Shown here: piece by piece, positions 16,214 through 25,426 of the stretch | Layout of the letters: the number at the start of each line of letters is the position of its first letter | How positions within the stretch are numbered: the first letter of the stretch is position 1 | Assembly: GCF_035621455.1 (NCBI RefSeq) | Contig: NZ_CP141822.1 | Coordinates: 3,038,001-3,102,000 of the forward strand | Origin: Vibrio natriegens NBRC 15636 = ATCC 14048 = DSM 759 | Lineage (GTDB): Bacteria; Pseudomonadota; Gammaproteobacteria; Enterobacterales; Vibrionaceae | Direction of reading: 5' to 3' | Length of the DNA: 64,000 nucleotides | Position numbers and translations under genes: made by a program | The notes under the pieces: generated by a model | The model's input: the letters and a program-made list of their open reading frames with translations, nothing else | The model's database searches: none | Told to the model about the DNA's origin: nothing

Positions 16214-17437
16214 CTAGGCGTTAGCGACGCTTTGGCTCCAACGAACCGCTTCACCCAAAGAGGCCTGTACCTGCTCAAAACAAAGACCCAGCTGATTAGA
16301 AAATTTTTCCACTCCAAGCCAGTCAGCGCGTTCGTAGCATTCTTCCAGAGAAATAAGCGCTCCATATTCCCCTTTTCGATGCAGCAACGCTTGTTGAACA
16401 GACTCACTGAGCGGTAATTGCTTGATTAAGGATTCAGTAGACAGGTCCAGTATGGCATCTAGAATCGACAACAAGCCGACCATAAAACCTTGCTCGTTCA
16501 AATGAGAGAATGGCTGGTGACGAGACATCAACTGACAAAATTGAGCTCGTTGAAGTGAGAGGTTAAACAGTTCACGTGGTTTGTTAGTCGAAATATAAGA
16601 CGCCACGACAAGTGAGACGAACTGCTTTAGATTATCCTGCCCAAGGTAAATCAGAGCCTGACGAAACGAACGGATTTCTACTTCCAGCTTGGTCGCCTGC
16701 ATGTTCACAAAGCGCAGTAGTTTGTACGACAGCGCCACATCTTGCGTTATCAGGTCTTCAATACGCTGAAAATTTGGTTCTGGCACACACACTTCACGAA
16801 ATAGCTGCAGTGCCACAACCTGCTCTGGGCTGACATAATGGGTTTGAGACACCAGAGGCTTACTGAAAAAGTAACCCTGGAAGAATTTGAAACCGGCTGC
16901 TTTTGCCTGATTAAACTCTTCCTCTGTCTCTACCCGCTCAGCAAGAAAATGGTATTTAACTCGTTGCGCTAGCTGCGTTTTAACCAATTCACACGCGGCC
17001 TCTAACCCCATTGCCATAATGTCCAGCTTTACAATGTGTGCGTAAGGCAAGAAACGTTTCCATTCTGGAGTGAGGGTGAAGTCGTCCAATGCGATCAGGT
17101 AGCCCTCTCGATAAAGCTCTCGAATCGCTTCAAATAGCTCATCAGTAGGCTGACAAGTTTCTAGTACTTCGACGACGATTTTATGTTTCGGCAAGCTGTG
17201 CGGTAAACGGCGCAGTAAACTCTGATGAGGGAAGTTGATGAAACATCGTGATGATGTAATCACCGGATTTAAGCCAACAGATAAGAAGTTTTCGACAACT
17301 AATCGGTATGTCGCCCGGTCTGCATCAATATGAGAAGGGAAAACATTGCGCTCCCCATCCCGAAACAGCAGTTCGTAGCCAAGCGTTTGTCTTTTACGAT
17401 TAAAGATAGGCTGGCGAGCGACATACGTGGTATTCAT
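16214..17437 (-). CDS. EAL-HDOD signalling protein with degenerate EAL motif
   Basis: This is a 407-aa two-domain protein: an N-terminal EAL (cyclic-di-GMP phosphodiesterase) fold (about 1-195) and a C-terminal HDOD domain (about 200-400). The signature EAL triad is E90-V91-L92, and the DDFG-type loop reads D118-D119-F120-T121. Catalysis is therefore doubtful, though the late segment GFKFFQGYFFSKP is family-typical. Such proteins often act as c-di-GMP sensors or through protein contacts. It is monocistronic, next to the ars operon but probably unrelated to it. Confidence 0.85.
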   Translation of the reverse strand: MNTTYVARQPIFNRKRQTLGYELLFRDGERNVFPSHIDADRATYRLVVENFLSVGLNPVITSSRCFINFPHQSLLRRLPHSLPKHKIVVEVLETCQPTDELFEAIRELYREGYLIALDDFTLTPEWKRFLPYAHIVKLDIMAMGLEAACELVKTQLAQRVKYHFLAERVETEEEFNQAKAAGFKFFQGYFFSKPLVSQTHYVSPEQVVALQLFREVCVPEPNFQRIEDLITQDVALSYKLLRFVNMQATKLEVEIRSFRQALIYLGQDNLKQFVSLVVASYISTNKPRELFNLSLQRAQFCQLMSRHQPFSHLNEQGFMVGLLSILDAILDLSTESLIKQLPLSESVQQALLHRKGEYGALISLEECYERADWLGVEKFSNQLGLCFEQVQASLGEAVRWSQSVANA

Positions 17438-17464
17438 ACTAAAAACAACCTAATAATTAGCGAC

Positions 17465-18082
17465 TTATGATTTTGCCGCTGCTAATAGTGCACCACATCC
17501 CATAAACATGGAACCAAAGACTTTATTTATGTTCGCCATAATTTTATCTGAGCGAATAAAACGGCCCATCTTTGATGCCAGCGACGTGTAACCAAGCATC
17601 ACAAATGAATCCACCGCAACTGTTGTTACCCCGAGTACCAATAACTGAGTTAGCTGGTCTTTTGCCGGATCAATAAACTGCGGGAACAAAGCCACGAGAA
17701 AAACAATCGATTTTGGATTGGTTAAATTAATGAGGATCGCTTTATACATCAGCGCTGTTGCTGACATCTCTTTTTGACTCTCTGCCGCCACCAAACCAGA
17801 CGTATCGCGCCACTTCTGAAAACCAAGCCAGACAAGATAAGCCGCTCCAACCCATTTGATAACCGCAAACGCCGTGGCCGATTGCGCCACCAGCGCACCA
17901 ATACCAGCACCCACCATAGCAATATGAATCGCTAAACCAATTTGCAAACCCATAATCGCGCCAAGTGACTTACGTGTACCATAGCTCAGACCATTACTGA
18001 TCGAGTTTACGGTACCTGAACCCGGAGCAAGGCTAAAAACAATTGCTGTGACCAAATAGGCAAACCAAACATGGGTATCCAT
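17465..18082 (-). CDS. rhtB: RhtB/LysE family amino-acid exporter
   Basis: A 205-aa inner-membrane exporter with about six helices. The opening FAYLVTAIVFSLAPGSGTVN, the GLQIGLAIHIAMVGAG segment and the NLTNPKSIVFLVALFPQF motif place it in the RhtB (homoserine/homoserine-lactone efflux) branch. It is divergent from pldB across 65 bp, and yigL follows pldB. The E. coli rhtB-pldB-yigL neighbourhood is the same, which supports the symbol. Confidence 0.82.
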   Translation of the reverse strand: MDTHVWFAYLVTAIVFSLAPGSGTVNSISNGLSYGTRKSLGAIMGLQIGLAIHIAMVGAGIGALVAQSATAFAVIKWVGAAYLVWLGFQKWRDTSGLVAAESQKEMSATALMYKAILINLTNPKSIVFLVALFPQFIDPAKDQLTQLLVLGVTTVAVDSFVMLGYTSLASKMGRFIRSDKIMANINKVFGSMFMGCGALLAAAKS

Positions 18083-18147
18083 TGCATTTCCTCACTAATT
18101 CTTCGATGATACATCGCGTCTACAATGTATTTTCAGGTAATCGACTA

Positions 18148-19149
18148 ATGGCTACTCACCATTCCCCTACGACTTATACTCAAGAGAACTTATTTGAGCA
18201 AGCGATAGGTGGTCCGATCGCTGAACTCTGGCAAAGTCGCCAAGAAGGCTTTGTGAAAGGGACAGAAAAAAAGAAGATCTACTGGTGCAAACTCACCCAC
18301 CCTGAACACAAAAAAGCGGTGCTGGTTGTTAATGGACGAATCGAGTCTTCCTGGAAATACCAAGAACTGTTTTATGATTTCTACCGCCAAGGTTACGACG
18401 TTTACTCATTTGACCACCGTGGGCAAGGATTATCCGACCGGCTACTAGAAGACTCGGACATGGGTCACGTCTATGACTTTGCAGACTATGTTGAAGATAT
18501 GGACATAGTGATAAAAAAGCACGATCTCGGCCACTATGACCAGTGTTTTATCGTCGCGCACTCCATGGGGGGAGCCATCGCCACTCGTTATCTTCAAACT
18601 CACCCGCAGCATCATTTTACTGGGTTGATTTTAAGTGCTCCAATGTTCGGGATTAACCTGCCGTGGTACTTATCTCCGATTGCCCTGCCGGTGACACAAA
18701 TTCTTTCAGCAGTATCAACGCTGCCACGTTATGCGCCTGGTCATCAGCCGTACTTCCCCAAACCGTTTGAGAATAATCTCCTCAGCCAGAGCCATGATCG
18801 CTATCGTTGGTTTCGTGGACTTTATTCAGACATGCCGGAGCTACAAGTTGGTGGACCAAGTACCCGCTGGGTATGGCAAGGGCTGATGGCAGCCAAACAA
18901 TGCTTTTTATTAACACGTCAGGTAAAAATACCCGTGTTGCTTATTCAAGCCGGAGAAGACCGTATTGTCAGTAATCTGGCTCAGAAACGTTTCATCGATA
19001 AACTGAGTAAAACCAACCCGAATGCCGAGCTGGTATCCGTAGAAGGAGCTCATCATGAAATTTTGTTCGAAGCCGATAAATACCGTAATCAGGCTCTGGA
19101 TGCGATTTTCCGTTTTATGAAACAGCCTAAGCCTTCTTCCGTTTCATAA
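18148..19149 (+). CDS. pldB: lysophospholipase L2 PldB
   Basis: An alpha/beta hydrolase of the inner membrane that degrades lysophospholipids. The nucleophile elbow is AHSMGGAI, the oxyanion region is VNGRIESSWKY, the catalytic Asp probably lies in AGEDRIVS, and the His in EGAHHEIL. ATG 18148 was chosen because AGG precedes it and homology begins there, giving 333 aa; the frame is open back to 18082. The 280-bp region after it has no gene. Confidence 0.92.
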   Translation: MATHHSPTTYTQENLFEQAIGGPIAELWQSRQEGFVKGTEKKKIYWCKLTHPEHKKAVLVVNGRIESSWKYQELFYDFYRQGYDVYSFDHRGQGLSDRLLEDSDMGHVYDFADYVEDMDIVIKKHDLGHYDQCFIVAHSMGGAIATRYLQTHPQHHFTGLILSAPMFGINLPWYLSPIALPVTQILSAVSTLPRYAPGHQPYFPKPFENNLLSQSHDRYRWFRGLYSDMPELQVGGPSTRWVWQGLMAAKQCFLLTRQVKIPVLLIQAGEDRIVSNLAQKRFIDKLSKTNPNAELVSVEGAHHEILFEADKYRNQALDAIFRFMKQPKPSSVS

Positions 19150-19249
19150 AAAACAGTCCGCCGCCAGACACGCGAAGTGGACTTTATACGCCCCTATTCT
19201 CTGAGCAATTTAAAGAGGAAATGTATGCAACGCGATTTACCCTCTTTTT

Positions 19250-19429
19250 CATCCCTATTTTAACGTACACTGATTAGGCTTGTTCAGCTTTCAACCGAGA
19301 TGTAACCCCGAAAGGTGAATAGCACCTTAAGTTCCCCCTAGCATTCGGAGCCGCATGATCTAGTCAGTCTGCAGGGCTCCGTCTGCACTCTACTTAATCG
19401 ACACTATCCAAACCGTTTACGAGGACTTC
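19250..19429 (+). promoter_or_regulatory. possible structured 5' leader of yigL
   Basis: Two hairpins are visible: AAGGTG/CACCTT (19312-19328) and GGAGCC/GGCTCC (19347-19380), separated by a pyrimidine-rich stretch, about 50 nt before the yigL ATG. No known riboswitch class was recognised and no T-run follows. It may be a leader or a small RNA. Confidence 0.35.
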
Positions 19430-20266
19430 ATGAGCACATCGCTACCTTGCAAAGAGATCACTAAAATCGTTGCCTCAGATCTGGATGGCACTTTACTTGC
19501 GCCCAATCATCAACTCAGCGCTTACTCAAAAATGACGATGCGAACACTACATGAAATGGGCTACACCTTTGTCTTTGCTACAGGTCGTCACCACGTAGAC
19601 GTCGCTGGTATTCGCTCTCAGGTTGGAATTCCGGCTTACATGATCACCTCAAACGGTGCGCGCGTGCATGATCAAAACGATAAGCTGATGTACAGCGAAA
19701 ACGTCCCACAGGAGCTCGTTCAAGGTGTGATCGACACGATCAAGCACGATCATGAAATACTTATCCACATGTATCAGAATGACGACTGGTTGCTAAACAA
19801 AGACGATGAAACGCTGCGTGAATTCCATGAAGAGTTTACTTACAAGCTGTTCGATGAAAATCAGGCACCAACTGACGGCATCGCGAAAATCTTCTTTACC
19901 CATGCAGACAAAGATCATGAACGTCTGGTCGCGTTCGAAACTCAGTTACGTGACAAGTTTGGAGACAAGCTAAATATCGCCTTCTCAACGCCTTGGTGTC
20001 TGGAAGTCATGAACGGAGAAGTCTCTAAAGGTCATGCTCTGCAAGCCATCGCGGAGTCACTCGATCTAGAACTGAAAAACTGCCTTGCATTTGGTGACGG
20101 CATGAATGACGTAGAAATGCTGTCAATGGCAGGTAAAGGGCTGATTATGGGGACTGCGCACGAAAAAGTAATGAAAGCGCTACCAAACAACGAAGTGATT
20201 GGCAGTAACGCTGACGATGCGGTTGCACGCTATCTGCAAAAGCATTTGCTGCAAGACGAGCAATAA
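19430..20266 (+). CDS. yigL: Cof-type HAD-IIB phosphatase YigL
   Basis: A cytoplasmic sugar-phosphate/pyridoxal-phosphate phosphatase. Motif I is VASDLDGTLLAP, motif II is FATGRHH, the cap domain lies between about 85 and 195, motif III Lys is within EVSKGHAL, and motif IV is FGDGMNDVEML. There are 278 residues. GAGG lies upstream of the ATG. E. coli YigL contributes to relief of sugar-phosphate stress. It follows pldB in the conserved order. Confidence 0.9.
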   Translation: MSTSLPCKEITKIVASDLDGTLLAPNHQLSAYSKMTMRTLHEMGYTFVFATGRHHVDVAGIRSQVGIPAYMITSNGARVHDQNDKLMYSENVPQELVQGVIDTIKHDHEILIHMYQNDDWLLNKDDETLREFHEEFTYKLFDENQAPTDGIAKIFFTHADKDHERLVAFETQLRDKFGDKLNIAFSTPWCLEVMNGEVSKGHALQAIAESLDLELKNCLAFGDGMNDVEMLSMAGKGLIMGTAHEKVMKALPNNEVIGSNADDAVARYLQKHLLQDEQ

Positions 20267-20278
20267 GAAAATCTTCAC

Positions 20279-20310
20279 AAGGGCTGTATAAATCAGCCCT
20301 TGTTTTTATC
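20279..20310. terminator. intrinsic terminator after yigL
   Basis: AAGGGCTG / CAGCCCTT stem with a seven-base loop, followed by GTTTTTAT. Confidence 0.88.
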
Positions 20311-20314
20311 TAGT

Positions 20315-20785
20315 CTAACGCTGGCTGGGCAGCTTCTCTCGGCCAAGAATCGCTTCCCACTCTTCCTCTGCCACTGGCATGATCGATAAACGATTTCCGC
20401 GTTTGACCAAAGGCATGTTCTCCAGCTCAGGCATCGCTTTCATCACTGACAACGGAATCACGCGGTCCGTTTTACGCACAAACTCTACATCAACCATTAT
20501 CCAGCGAGGATTGTCCGGATCCGATTTCGGGTCGTAATAATCGCTTTCTGGATCGAACTGAAAATGGTCTGGATACGCCTCGCGTACGACTTTGGCAATT
20601 CCTGCGACACCAACGTTTTTACACGAAGAGTGATAAATCAGAACCAAATCGCCCAATTTCAGCTGATCACGCATCATGTTACGCGCCTGATAATTACGAA
20701 CGCCCTCCCAACATGAAACCTTTTGGGTTCGAAGCGTGTCAATAGAAAAGGTATCTGGTTCAGTTTTAAATAACCAATATGCCAT
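20315..20785 (-). CDS. EVE domain-containing protein
   Basis: A 156-aa protein made of one EVE (PUA-like) domain. The start MAYWLFKTEPDTFSID is diagnostic, with WEGVRNYQARNMMRD following. EVE domains bind modified bases in RNA or DNA. The ORF is open upstream, but homology and conservation start at ATG 20785; the longer reading would overlap the divergent lipoprotein gene. Confidence 0.92.
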   Translation of the reverse strand: MAYWLFKTEPDTFSIDTLRTQKVSCWEGVRNYQARNMMRDQLKLGDLVLIYHSSCKNVGVAGIAKVVREAYPDHFQFDPESDYYDPKSDPDNPRWIMVDVEFVRKTDRVIPLSVMKAMPELENMPLVKRGNRLSIMPVAEEEWEAILGREKLPSQR

Positions 20786-20832
20786 AATGCCATCCGATGC
20801 TGATTGAGTAACAATAATGAGGAAGATATAAC

Positions 20833-22383
20833 ATGAAGGCTTTGAAAAACCCAGTGGCCCTGGCCACTCTGCTGGTTCTGCAAGCATGTAGCTCGCAACT
20901 GCCAGAAAATGGTAACGAGGAAATAACCACCCCACCAGCATCACTAGATAAGCCTGAAACCATTCAACCTCAAACATTTATGCTGCGTGGTGAAGTGGTC
21001 ATTGGCCACGAAAGTCAGTACATCATGCCTTGTGGCAGTGACAAACAATACTGGCTGCAACTGTCACCACAACAAGCTCAACGCGCCATGTCGTTGAGTA
21101 ACGAGCCTTATCAACCCATGTATGGGGAAATGATTGGCCACCTGAATCCTCCAGGCAATGAAGGCTTCTCTGCCGATTTCGACGCCAACTTTGTCGTTGA
21201 ACAGGTTAACCTCCTCACCAGTGAAAACCCGCAGCGCTGCAGTCAGCCAAGTAAACCCACTCGCGTATTTGGTAATGAGCCATTCTGGTCAGCAAGTTTT
21301 GAGTCGGACGCACTGCAATTTCAGCAACCGGGTAAACCGGCACAATCTATAACCATTGAATCCAGACAGCTACAAGCACGTCAACGCACTTATCAACTTG
21401 CGGATGGCGAACTGCGCATGACGGAAAACCTTTGTTCTGACACCATGAGTGATTCCATCTATGGCTGGACAGCGACGCTTAAACACGACGGTACAACATA
21501 TCAGGGCTGTGGCATGGCATCGAATGTCGACTCGACACTCGAATGGGCAAACACTTACGTCGCAACGTCAACGCAATCACAAGGGTTTGAAGTACAGATG
21601 ACTTTAAAACCAGATCACAGTGCGACAACCCAATACAGTTACTCTGACGGTCAAGCGCCACTGATTGAACGTGGTTACTGGCAGCAGTTAAGTCCGTCAC
21701 AGATTCAGGTCGTAATGACCCACCACCAGCAACAGCGTTTACAGTCAGAGCGACTTTTCATCCGCGAAGGAAACCAGCTTAAAGCCACGCAAGAAAAAGT
21801 TGGCACTATGGTTTACCCAATTGCTGATGGCGGCTTGGTGTTGTATCCGGCAACAGTACGTCAATCAGGAACGAAGACCTCCTCCCAAGAGCGAGCTAAC
21901 AGTCCTATCAGCAGCGCAGATATTCCCTCTAGTGCCGACTTCAACTCCAAAGTCGATGCAGCGGTGCGGAATTACTTTTTTATCAATCAAACCAATCCTA
22001 GCAATAACCAATACCGCTGGCTGACTTACGATCTGAATGGTGATGGAAACGAAGAACTGTTCGTACAGCTAGATTGGTGTGGTTCAGGCGGCTGTACCTT
22101 ACTCGTGTTTGAAAATCATCAAAGTGAGTGGCGTTTTAACAGCCGTATCACTCTAGTACATAGCCCGATAATGCTGGGCCAGCAAACCTCACACGGCTGG
22201 CGAGACCTGGTTTTTAATGTCAGTGGAGGTGGTGCAACACCGGCTCAACACGTCATGCAATACACTGGCGTCAGCTACCCAATCAATCCGAGCATGGCGC
22301 CAAAGGCAACGTCAACACAAGTGAGTGGTGTGCGCCTGTTCTCGGATGGTATTAGCCCAGTCCGCGAAGGAGTTCGCTTGTAA
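20833..22383 (+). CDS. predicted COG3650-like outer-membrane/periplasmic lipoprotein
   Basis: A 516-aa lipoprotein. The signal peptide ends in LLVLQAC, giving Cys19 as the lipidated residue. The middle contains the VFGNEPFWSASFES motif found in COG3650 lipoproteins. The C-terminal third (about 380-515) has a DLNGDGNEELFVQ loop that resembles a calcium-binding site, and Cys residues in WCGSGGCTLL may form a disulfide. The stop overlaps the next ATG (TAATG), so the DTW gene is translationally coupled. The function is unknown. Confidence 0.72.
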   Translation: MKALKNPVALATLLVLQACSSQLPENGNEEITTPPASLDKPETIQPQTFMLRGEVVIGHESQYIMPCGSDKQYWLQLSPQQAQRAMSLSNEPYQPMYGEMIGHLNPPGNEGFSADFDANFVVEQVNLLTSENPQRCSQPSKPTRVFGNEPFWSASFESDALQFQQPGKPAQSITIESRQLQARQRTYQLADGELRMTENLCSDTMSDSIYGWTATLKHDGTTYQGCGMASNVDSTLEWANTYVATSTQSQGFEVQMTLKPDHSATTQYSYSDGQAPLIERGYWQQLSPSQIQVVMTHHQQQRLQSERLFIREGNQLKATQEKVGTMVYPIADGGLVLYPATVRQSGTKTSSQERANSPISSADIPSSADFNSKVDAAVRNYFFINQTNPSNNQYRWLTYDLNGDGNEELFVQLDWCGSGGCTLLVFENHQSEWRFNSRITLVHSPIMLGQQTSHGWRDLVFNVSGGGATPAQHVMQYTGVSYPINPSMAPKATSTQVSGVRLFSDGISPVREGVRL

Positions 22384-22979
22384 TGGCACTACCATGCCCT
22401 GACTGTGGTTTTCAGTTCAACTGCATTTGCTCACTGCTGCCTAACCTCAGCAGCGAGCACAGCATCATGCTATTGATGCACCCCAATGAACTGGCGCGAG
22501 AAACCAACACAGGTAAACTGCTGCTGCAATGCAAACTGAATGTGAAGCAAGCCATTTGGGATCGCAAGCAACCACCTGGTGAGTTGATCGCTCACCTAGA
22601 AGATTCAAGCCTGTACCCGGTGTTACTGTTTCCCAGCGATGAAAGCCTGACTCTCGAACAAGTGGCAGAGCAGAGCCAGAAACAAAGCCGAAAGCCTTTG
22701 TTTATTATTTTGGATGCAACCTGGCAAGAGGCGCGCAAAATGATCAATAAAAGTCGCTGGCTGGAGAACGTGCCATTGATGGGGCTTGTAACCCAGGGCG
22801 ATTCTCAATATCAGCTGCGTCGCAACCAGCAACAAGGCAACCTATGTACGTTTGAAGTCGCGGCGCAATTGTTAGGGCAATTAGGGGAAGTAGATAACCA
22901 ACAGCAGATGCAACGCTTCTTTACGCACTACCTTGCCGCCTTTCAGGCAGAAAAAAGCGGCCATGCGCTTAAGCACTAG
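22383..22979 (+). CDS. DTW domain tRNA-uridine aminocarboxypropyltransferase
   Basis: DTW proteins such as TapT install acp3U on tRNA using S-adenosylmethionine. The 198-aa sequence has an N-terminal zinc-like cluster (CPDCGFQFNCIC), a HPNE(L)xRxTNTG motif and the DxTW core as DATWQEARKM. The final CTFEVAAQLL segment is family-typical. The paralogue subgroup is not certain. It is coupled to the upstream lipoprotein gene by a one-base overlap. Confidence 0.82.
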   Translation: MALPCPDCGFQFNCICSLLPNLSSEHSIMLLMHPNELARETNTGKLLLQCKLNVKQAIWDRKQPPGELIAHLEDSSLYPVLLFPSDESLTLEQVAEQSQKQSRKPLFIILDATWQEARKMINKSRWLENVPLMGLVTQGDSQYQLRRNQQQGNLCTFEVAAQLLGQLGEVDNQQQMQRFFTHYLAAFQAEKSGHALKH

Positions 22980-22995
22980 CGCAGAAAGTAACAAC

Positions 22996-23024
22996 AAAAA
23001 AGCGCAGCCTTGGCTGCGCTTTAT
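22996..23024. terminator. intrinsic terminator after the DTW gene
   Basis: 11-bp stem AAAGCGCAGCC / GGCTGCGCTTT with a two-base loop, in a convergent intergenic region. Confidence 0.85.
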
Positions 23025-23030
23025 TAGACG

Positions 23031-23046
23031 TGTTTCACGTGAAACA
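23031..23046. other. parS centromere site (perfect)
   Basis: TGTTTCACGTGAAACA is an exact 16-bp palindrome and the consensus chromosomal ParB-binding site. It sits in the gap between two convergent genes, in an origin-proximal gene neighbourhood. ParB loaded here would help segregate the chromosome origin. A second site is at 62867. Confidence 0.9.
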
Positions 23047-23071
23047 ATTTAAACTCTGAGTCTCTGCCACA

Positions 23072-23788
23072 TCAAATCAGTGAGAGTAACGGCGGTAAGC
23101 TATGAATTTCCATATCCGGCAACGTTCTGGCTCTAGGTAATTGCGCGATATTCTTGTTTACGTCGTTAAACCAACAAGCCGCAAAACCAGCCAGTTTAGC
23201 TCCGTGAACATCCGTTACGATATGGTCACCGACGTGCAAAATATTCTCTGCTGGCAGATCTAAAATCTGTTGCGCTTTAGCAAACATGTCTCCGGCTGGT
23301 TTGGCTAATCCATCCGGTCCCGCTTTCAGCACACTTTTAAAATAGGGGGTCAGACCGACTTTATCTAAGTCAACATTACCATTAGTGATGGCAACCAAAG
23401 GAATTTGCTCACCAAGCTGCGCGAGTACGTTAAGGCTCAGTTGCGGAACCTTGAAACGATTACGCCAATCAAGGGCGACTTGCACGCCTTTTTCCGCCGC
23501 AGTTTGCGCTTGCTCTTCATGATAACCAGCATCGAGAAAGCCCTGCTTCAGCTGCACCAAGCGCCAAAGCGTCACGTCACTTTTTAATTCTGGATCCTGC
23601 TGCAAAACCTGCTTTTTCACTTTGACCCAGTCCGGTTTTTCCATATGGGCGACCGCAGGATGTGCTTGTTGGAGCCAAGTCAAAAGCTCACGCTCCATGC
23701 GTACTATGACCGGATAGTTGTCATAGAGAGTGTCATCAAGGTCAAACGTCATCGCCTTAATTGGCGCAATACGGCGGTAAAATTTCAT
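23072..23788 (-). CDS. yigB: HAD phosphatase YigB
   Basis: A 238-aa HAD-IA hydrolase. Motif I is FDLDDTLYDN, motif II is AITNGN, the Lys is in LAKPAGDMF and motif IV is HVGDHIVTDVHGA. E. coli YigB dephosphorylates a riboflavin-pathway intermediate and FMN. It lies 8 bp after xerC on the same strand, as in other gamma-proteobacteria. Confidence 0.9.
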   Translation of the reverse strand: MKFYRRIAPIKAMTFDLDDTLYDNYPVIVRMERELLTWLQQAHPAVAHMEKPDWVKVKKQVLQQDPELKSDVTLWRLVQLKQGFLDAGYHEEQAQTAAEKGVQVALDWRNRFKVPQLSLNVLAQLGEQIPLVAITNGNVDLDKVGLTPYFKSVLKAGPDGLAKPAGDMFAKAQQILDLPAENILHVGDHIVTDVHGAKLAGFAACWFNDVNKNIAQLPRARTLPDMEIHSLPPLLSLI

Positions 23789-23796
23789 GCTCTGGT

Positions 23797-24729
23797 TCAG
23801 TCCCCGCTCTTTTTACGTGCTCGTGGATGTGCTTGATCGTAGGCTTGCGCCAAATGTTGGAAATCCAAATGGGTGTAGATCTGCGTGGTCGAAATATTTT
23901 CGTGACCTAACAGCTCTTGGACCGCACGTAAGTTGTTACTTGATTCCAGCATATGGGTCGCAAATGAGTGACGTAACTTGTGTGGGCTGATGTGGCTCGC
24001 TACCGATTGTTTTTGTCCCCACTCTGCCATACGCTTTTGCACACTACGATGCGAAATACGCGTACCAAGCTTGGACACAAATAATGCTGGTTCTCCGGGA
24101 TCTGCGAGGTTACCTCGCACTTTAAGCCACTTGCCTACCCACTCGGTCGCCATGCCTGAGAACGGAACTTTACGCTCTTTATCACCTTTACCAATGACAC
24201 GAAGTTCGCCACTGCGTAAATGCACGTCACGCACATCGACACTAACCAACTCAGCCAATCGTAAACCCGCACCGTACATCAGCTCCATCATGGCGCGATC
24301 GCGAACCGCTAGCGGGTCGTCTTCGTTCACTTCCAATAACTGGTTAACTTCATCGACATCGAGGTTTTTTGGCAGCGGACGCTGCTTACGCGGTGCGGAA
24401 ACACCTTTGGCTGGGTTTGCCGACATTTCGCCGCGCAGGATAAGAAAATCGAAGAAACTGCGCAGTGAAGATAAACGAGTGGCCAGACTACTGGCTTTCA
24501 TTCCTTCACGCATGCCTTTACCTGCCAGTTGTCGAACCCAGCCCGCGTCAACCTGAGACCAGTCTTTCAACCCCATTTCGGTTAAGTGGTGCGCCATGGT
24601 TTCCAGCTGCTGTTTGTAATTACGCTGGGTATGCAAACTTAGCCCCTTTTCACTTCGCAGAAATTCGTAGAAGCGTTCAAGAGGCTTTTGCAGACTATTT
24701 GGCAGAGGAGTGTTTGGAGTTGTCGTCAT
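23797..24729 (-). CDS. xerC: site-specific tyrosine recombinase XerC
   Basis: XerC, with XerD, resolves chromosome dimers at dif. The N-terminal SAM-like domain starts LERFYEFLRSEKGLSLHTQRN; the catalytic domain has the Arg in AGLRLAEL, the H-x-x-R in HKLRHSFATHML, the His in LGHENIST and the Tyr nucleophile in QIYTH. The ATG at 24729 (310 aa) is preferred to a TTG at 24759. It overlaps the DUF484 gene by 35 bp. Confidence 0.95.
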   Translation of the reverse strand: MTTTPNTPLPNSLQKPLERFYEFLRSEKGLSLHTQRNYKQQLETMAHHLTEMGLKDWSQVDAGWVRQLAGKGMREGMKASSLATRLSSLRSFFDFLILRGEMSANPAKGVSAPRKQRPLPKNLDVDEVNQLLEVNEDDPLAVRDRAMMELMYGAGLRLAELVSVDVRDVHLRSGELRVIGKGDKERKVPFSGMATEWVGKWLKVRGNLADPGEPALFVSKLGTRISHRSVQKRMAEWGQKQSVASHISPHKLRHSFATHMLESSNNLRAVQELLGHENISTTQIYTHLDFQHLAQAYDQAHPRARKKSGD

Positions 24730-25426
24730 CGTAACGTTGCCATACCAATGTTTGAGCAAGATGTGCCACTACTAAGGATAGATGACGCAAGAACAAGGTA
24801 TCCATATCTGGTTGGAAATGTCCGCCGTCCTGGCTCGAAAATGCAAGAACACCCAGTGTCTGTTTCTTGATTAACGGCAATACCACATAAGACCCCATTT
24901 CTGGCATTTCCAAACTGCCAAACAAGGCTTCACGATCGACTTTGCGTAAGCGACCTAAGTAAGCATCTTTGCCATTGAGGTGCGTCGTAGCAAAACGCTG
25001 GTAGCTTTCCTTACCCAGTTGAACAGATGCATCACATTGACTAAACAGACGAACGTAAGCACGCAAGCCGAGATCATGCGCTTTCTGCTCAATGGCATGA
25101 ATCACCTGCTTGAAATCACCACACTTGAGAATCTGTCCTTGCAAATCCATGAACTCGTAAAAAGTTCGGTCATTATTGGCAGCCAGAGACATCAGTGTCG
25201 TAATCTCTTCTTCGAGCTCTTCGATGCGTTGACGCTGACGGTTCATCTGAATATGAACCAGTGAAACCGCCCCCAAATCCACATGTGGAAATGACAAACG
25301 GTCTACCAGTTCTGGACGCTGAACAAAAAAGTCCGGGTGATCTTTGAGGTACTCAGCAACCACTTCGGCCGTCAACGTATCGGCTTCCACTTCAGACAAA
25401 ACGTTTCCTTTCTCTTCCACTAGCAC
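24695..25426 (-). CDS. DUF484 family protein (YigA-type)
   Basis: A 243-aa protein with an N-terminal helix region ([22 protein letters not shown] is diagnostic), a short coiled coil and a GAF-like C-terminal domain ([21 protein letters not shown]). GTG 25426 is the start; its first bases overlap the dapF stop (GTGCTAG). It always lies between dapF and xerC in related genomes. The function is unknown. Confidence 0.9.
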   Translation of the reverse strand: MLVEEKGNVLSEVEADTLTAEVVAEYLKDHPDFFVQRPELVDRLSFPHVDLGAVSLVHIQMNRQRQRIEELEEEITTLMSLAANNDRTFYEFMDLQGQILKCGDFKQVIHAIEQKAHDLGLRAYVRLFSQCDASVQLGKESYQRFATTHLNGKDAYLGRLRKVDREALFGSLEMPEMGSYVVLPLIKKQTLGVLAFSSQDGGHFQPDMDTLFLRHLSLVVAHLAQTLVWQRYDDDNSKHSSAK

